Shown: positions 20,703-21,707 of the stretch, in pieces
Position numbering within the stretch: position 1 is the first letter of the stretch
How the letters are laid out: every line of letters starts with the position of its first letter
DNA from: an uncultured Eubacteriales bacterium
GTDB taxonomy: Bacteria > Bacillota > Clostridia > Oscillospirales > Oscillospiraceae
DNA: 21,707 nucleotides
NCBI GenBank assembly: GCA_900549705.1
Contig: URPI01000022.1
Location: 1-21,707 of the forward strand
Direction of reading: 5' to 3'
The notes under the pieces: generated by a model
Told to the model about the DNA's origin: nothing
Seen by the model: the letters and a program-made list of their open reading frames with translations, nothing else
Databases searched by the model: none
Position numbers and translations under genes: made by a program

Positions 20703-21707
20703 TTATTCCGAAATTCCCAGCATCTGGGTCATCTGATCCAAATCCAGCCGCAGCAGACTGGAAACGCCCTGCTCCTGCATGGTCACGCCATAGAGCACAT
20801 CTGCCGTTTCCATGGTGCCCCGGCGGTGGGTGATGACGATAAACTGGGTTTTTTGGCTGAGATTGTGCATATAGTGTGCGAAACGGTCTACGTTGCGGTC
20901 GTCCAGTGCCGCATCGATTTCATCCAGCAGGCAGAAGGGCGTGGGACGCACCTTCAAAATGGAAAAATACAGCGCCGTTGCCACAAATGCCTTTTCGCCG
21001 CCGGACAGCAGCGTAATGGTTTTGACCTGCTTGCCGGGGGGCTGCACCCGGATTTCGATGCCGCAGGTCAAGGGGCTGTCCGGGTCTTCCAGAATCAGCT
21101 GTCCCTTGCCGCCGCCGAACATCTCCTCAAAAACCTCGCCGAAATAACGGTCAATTTTCTGGAACTCCGTGACGAAAATGGTGGTCATTTCCTTGGTAAT
21201 ATCCCGGATGATGCCTTCCAGCTCCCGTTTTGAGGTGAGCACATCATCCCGCTGGGCGGCAAGATAGGTGTAGCGCTCGTTAATGCGGGCATATTCCTCG
21301 ATGGCACCCAGATTTGGCGTTCCCAGTGCACCGATTTTCCGCTTGAGCTCCGTAATGCGGCGGGTTCCGGCGGCGATGGACTCGATTGCCCCCCGGAACT
21401 CCTTGGCGGTGCTGGGTGTCAGGCCGTAGGAATCCCAAAGCTTATCGATAATCTGCTTTTCCTCCATGGCAGAGGTGACCTTTTTTTGCTCCAACAGCGC
21501 ACAGGCTCGCTCCATGGTCAGAATGTCCTTGCTCTTTTCCTGGGCTTCCCGCTCGGACAGGGTTTTGGACGCTTCGGTTTTGGCACGGTCGAGAACCGCA
21601 GCCTCTAACCTTTCGTTCATCCGTGCCGCCTGGTCATCGTTGTCCTTCTGATGGGACTTCAGCTCCTCAATCTGACCGTCCAACCGCTGGGTATCTTCCC
21701 GGATGGA
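20703..21707 (-). CDS. smc: Chromosome segregation ATPase SMC, C-terminal part (5' end outside window)
   Basis: The open frame reaches the right edge of the window without a start, giving the last 334 residues of an SMC protein that would normally be about 1,180 long. The visible part is the end of the returning coiled coil (charged, Glu/Lys/Arg-rich, to about residue 130), then the C-terminal ATPase lobe: EEMFGGGKGQLIL, signature LLSGGEKAFVATAL, Walker B FCLLDEIDAALDD, and the VITHRRGTMETAD switch region. With ScpA/ScpB it compacts and segregates the chromosome. The N-terminal Walker A lobe and hinge are beyond the edge. It heads the operon seen here, with ftsY next. Confidence 0.96.
   Translation of the reverse strand, partial: SIREDTQRLDGQIEELKSHQKDNDDQAARMNERLEAAVLDRAKTEASKTLSEREAQEKSKDILTMERACALLEQKKVTSAMEEKQIIDKLWDSYGLTPSTAKEFRGAIESIAAGTRRITELKRKIGALGTPNLGAIEEYARINERYTYLAAQRDDVLTSKRELEGIIRDITKEMTTIFVTEFQKIDRYFGEVFEEMFGGGKGQLILEDPDSPLTCGIEIRVQPPGKQVKTITLLSGGEKAFVATALYFSILKVRPTPFCLLDEIDAALDDRNVDRFAHYMHNLSQKTQFIVITHRRGTMETADVLYGVTMQEQGVSSLLRLDLDQMTQMLGISE

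Noticed and set aside
1..21707. CRISPR array, tRNA genes or a complete insertion sequence
   Set aside because: No regularly spaced repeats, tRNA cloverleaf with TTCGANTC arm, or transposase ORF was seen on either strand.

Overview
The window looks like a chromosomal segment of a moderately GC-rich, low-GC-Gram-positive-type anaerobe, most likely class Clostridia (Oscillospiraceae/Ruminococcaceae-like). This is inferred from AGGAGG-type ribosome binding sites before nearly every gene, several near-perfect sigma-A promoters with 17-bp spacers, the smc-ftsY-rdgB-yhbY-nadD/yqeK-rsfS-leuS-rpsU order, and SdpRI, HD-GYP and hybrid-kinase families typical of gut Firmicutes. No database search was possible, so genus is not assigned.

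Layout. (1) 1-51, minus strand: the first bases of a group II intron (class C type) running off the left edge, inserted just past a terminator hairpin (60-93). (2) 146-4100, minus: a three-gene ABC importer operon of the ferric-iron/2-aminoethylphosphonate type (binding protein, fused double permease, ATPase) driven by a consensus promoter. (3) 4330-6394, plus: a GNAT acetyltransferase and a class I-gamma aspartate-type aminotransferase, ending in a hairpin terminator shared with the converging operon. (4) 6473-9842, minus: a lipoprotein solute-binding domain overlapping a hybrid sensor histidine kinase, with no transporter and no DNA-binding response regulator nearby. (5) 9843-10421: no convincing protein gene, but a strong promoter, highly structured sequence and an intrinsic terminator, giving a candidate non-coding RNA of about 345 nt. 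(6) 10422-12994, minus: an HD-GYP membrane protein translationally coupled to an RlmI-type rRNA methyltransferase. (7) 13101-14020, minus: an SdpR/SdpI repressor-immunity pair with two near-identical 22-bp operators bracketing a consensus promoter. (8) 14228-14317: a second, decayed intron 5' end beside the rpsU terminator. (9) 14339-21707, minus: a housekeeping block, smc (partial), ftsY, rdgB, yhbY, a nadD-yqeK fusion, rsfS, leuS and, from its own promoter, rpsU.

How the parts fit. The right-hand block is a run of tightly packed or overlapping genes for chromosome organisation, protein targeting, nucleotide clean-up, ribosome maturation, NAD synthesis and translation. The left half is accessory: nutrient uptake, extracellular sensing and membrane-stress response. 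The points most worth following are the candidate structured RNA next to a split solute-sensing kinase, the two class C intron ends lodged at terminators, the tandem operators of the SdpRI pair, and the unusual signature motifs of LeuRS.
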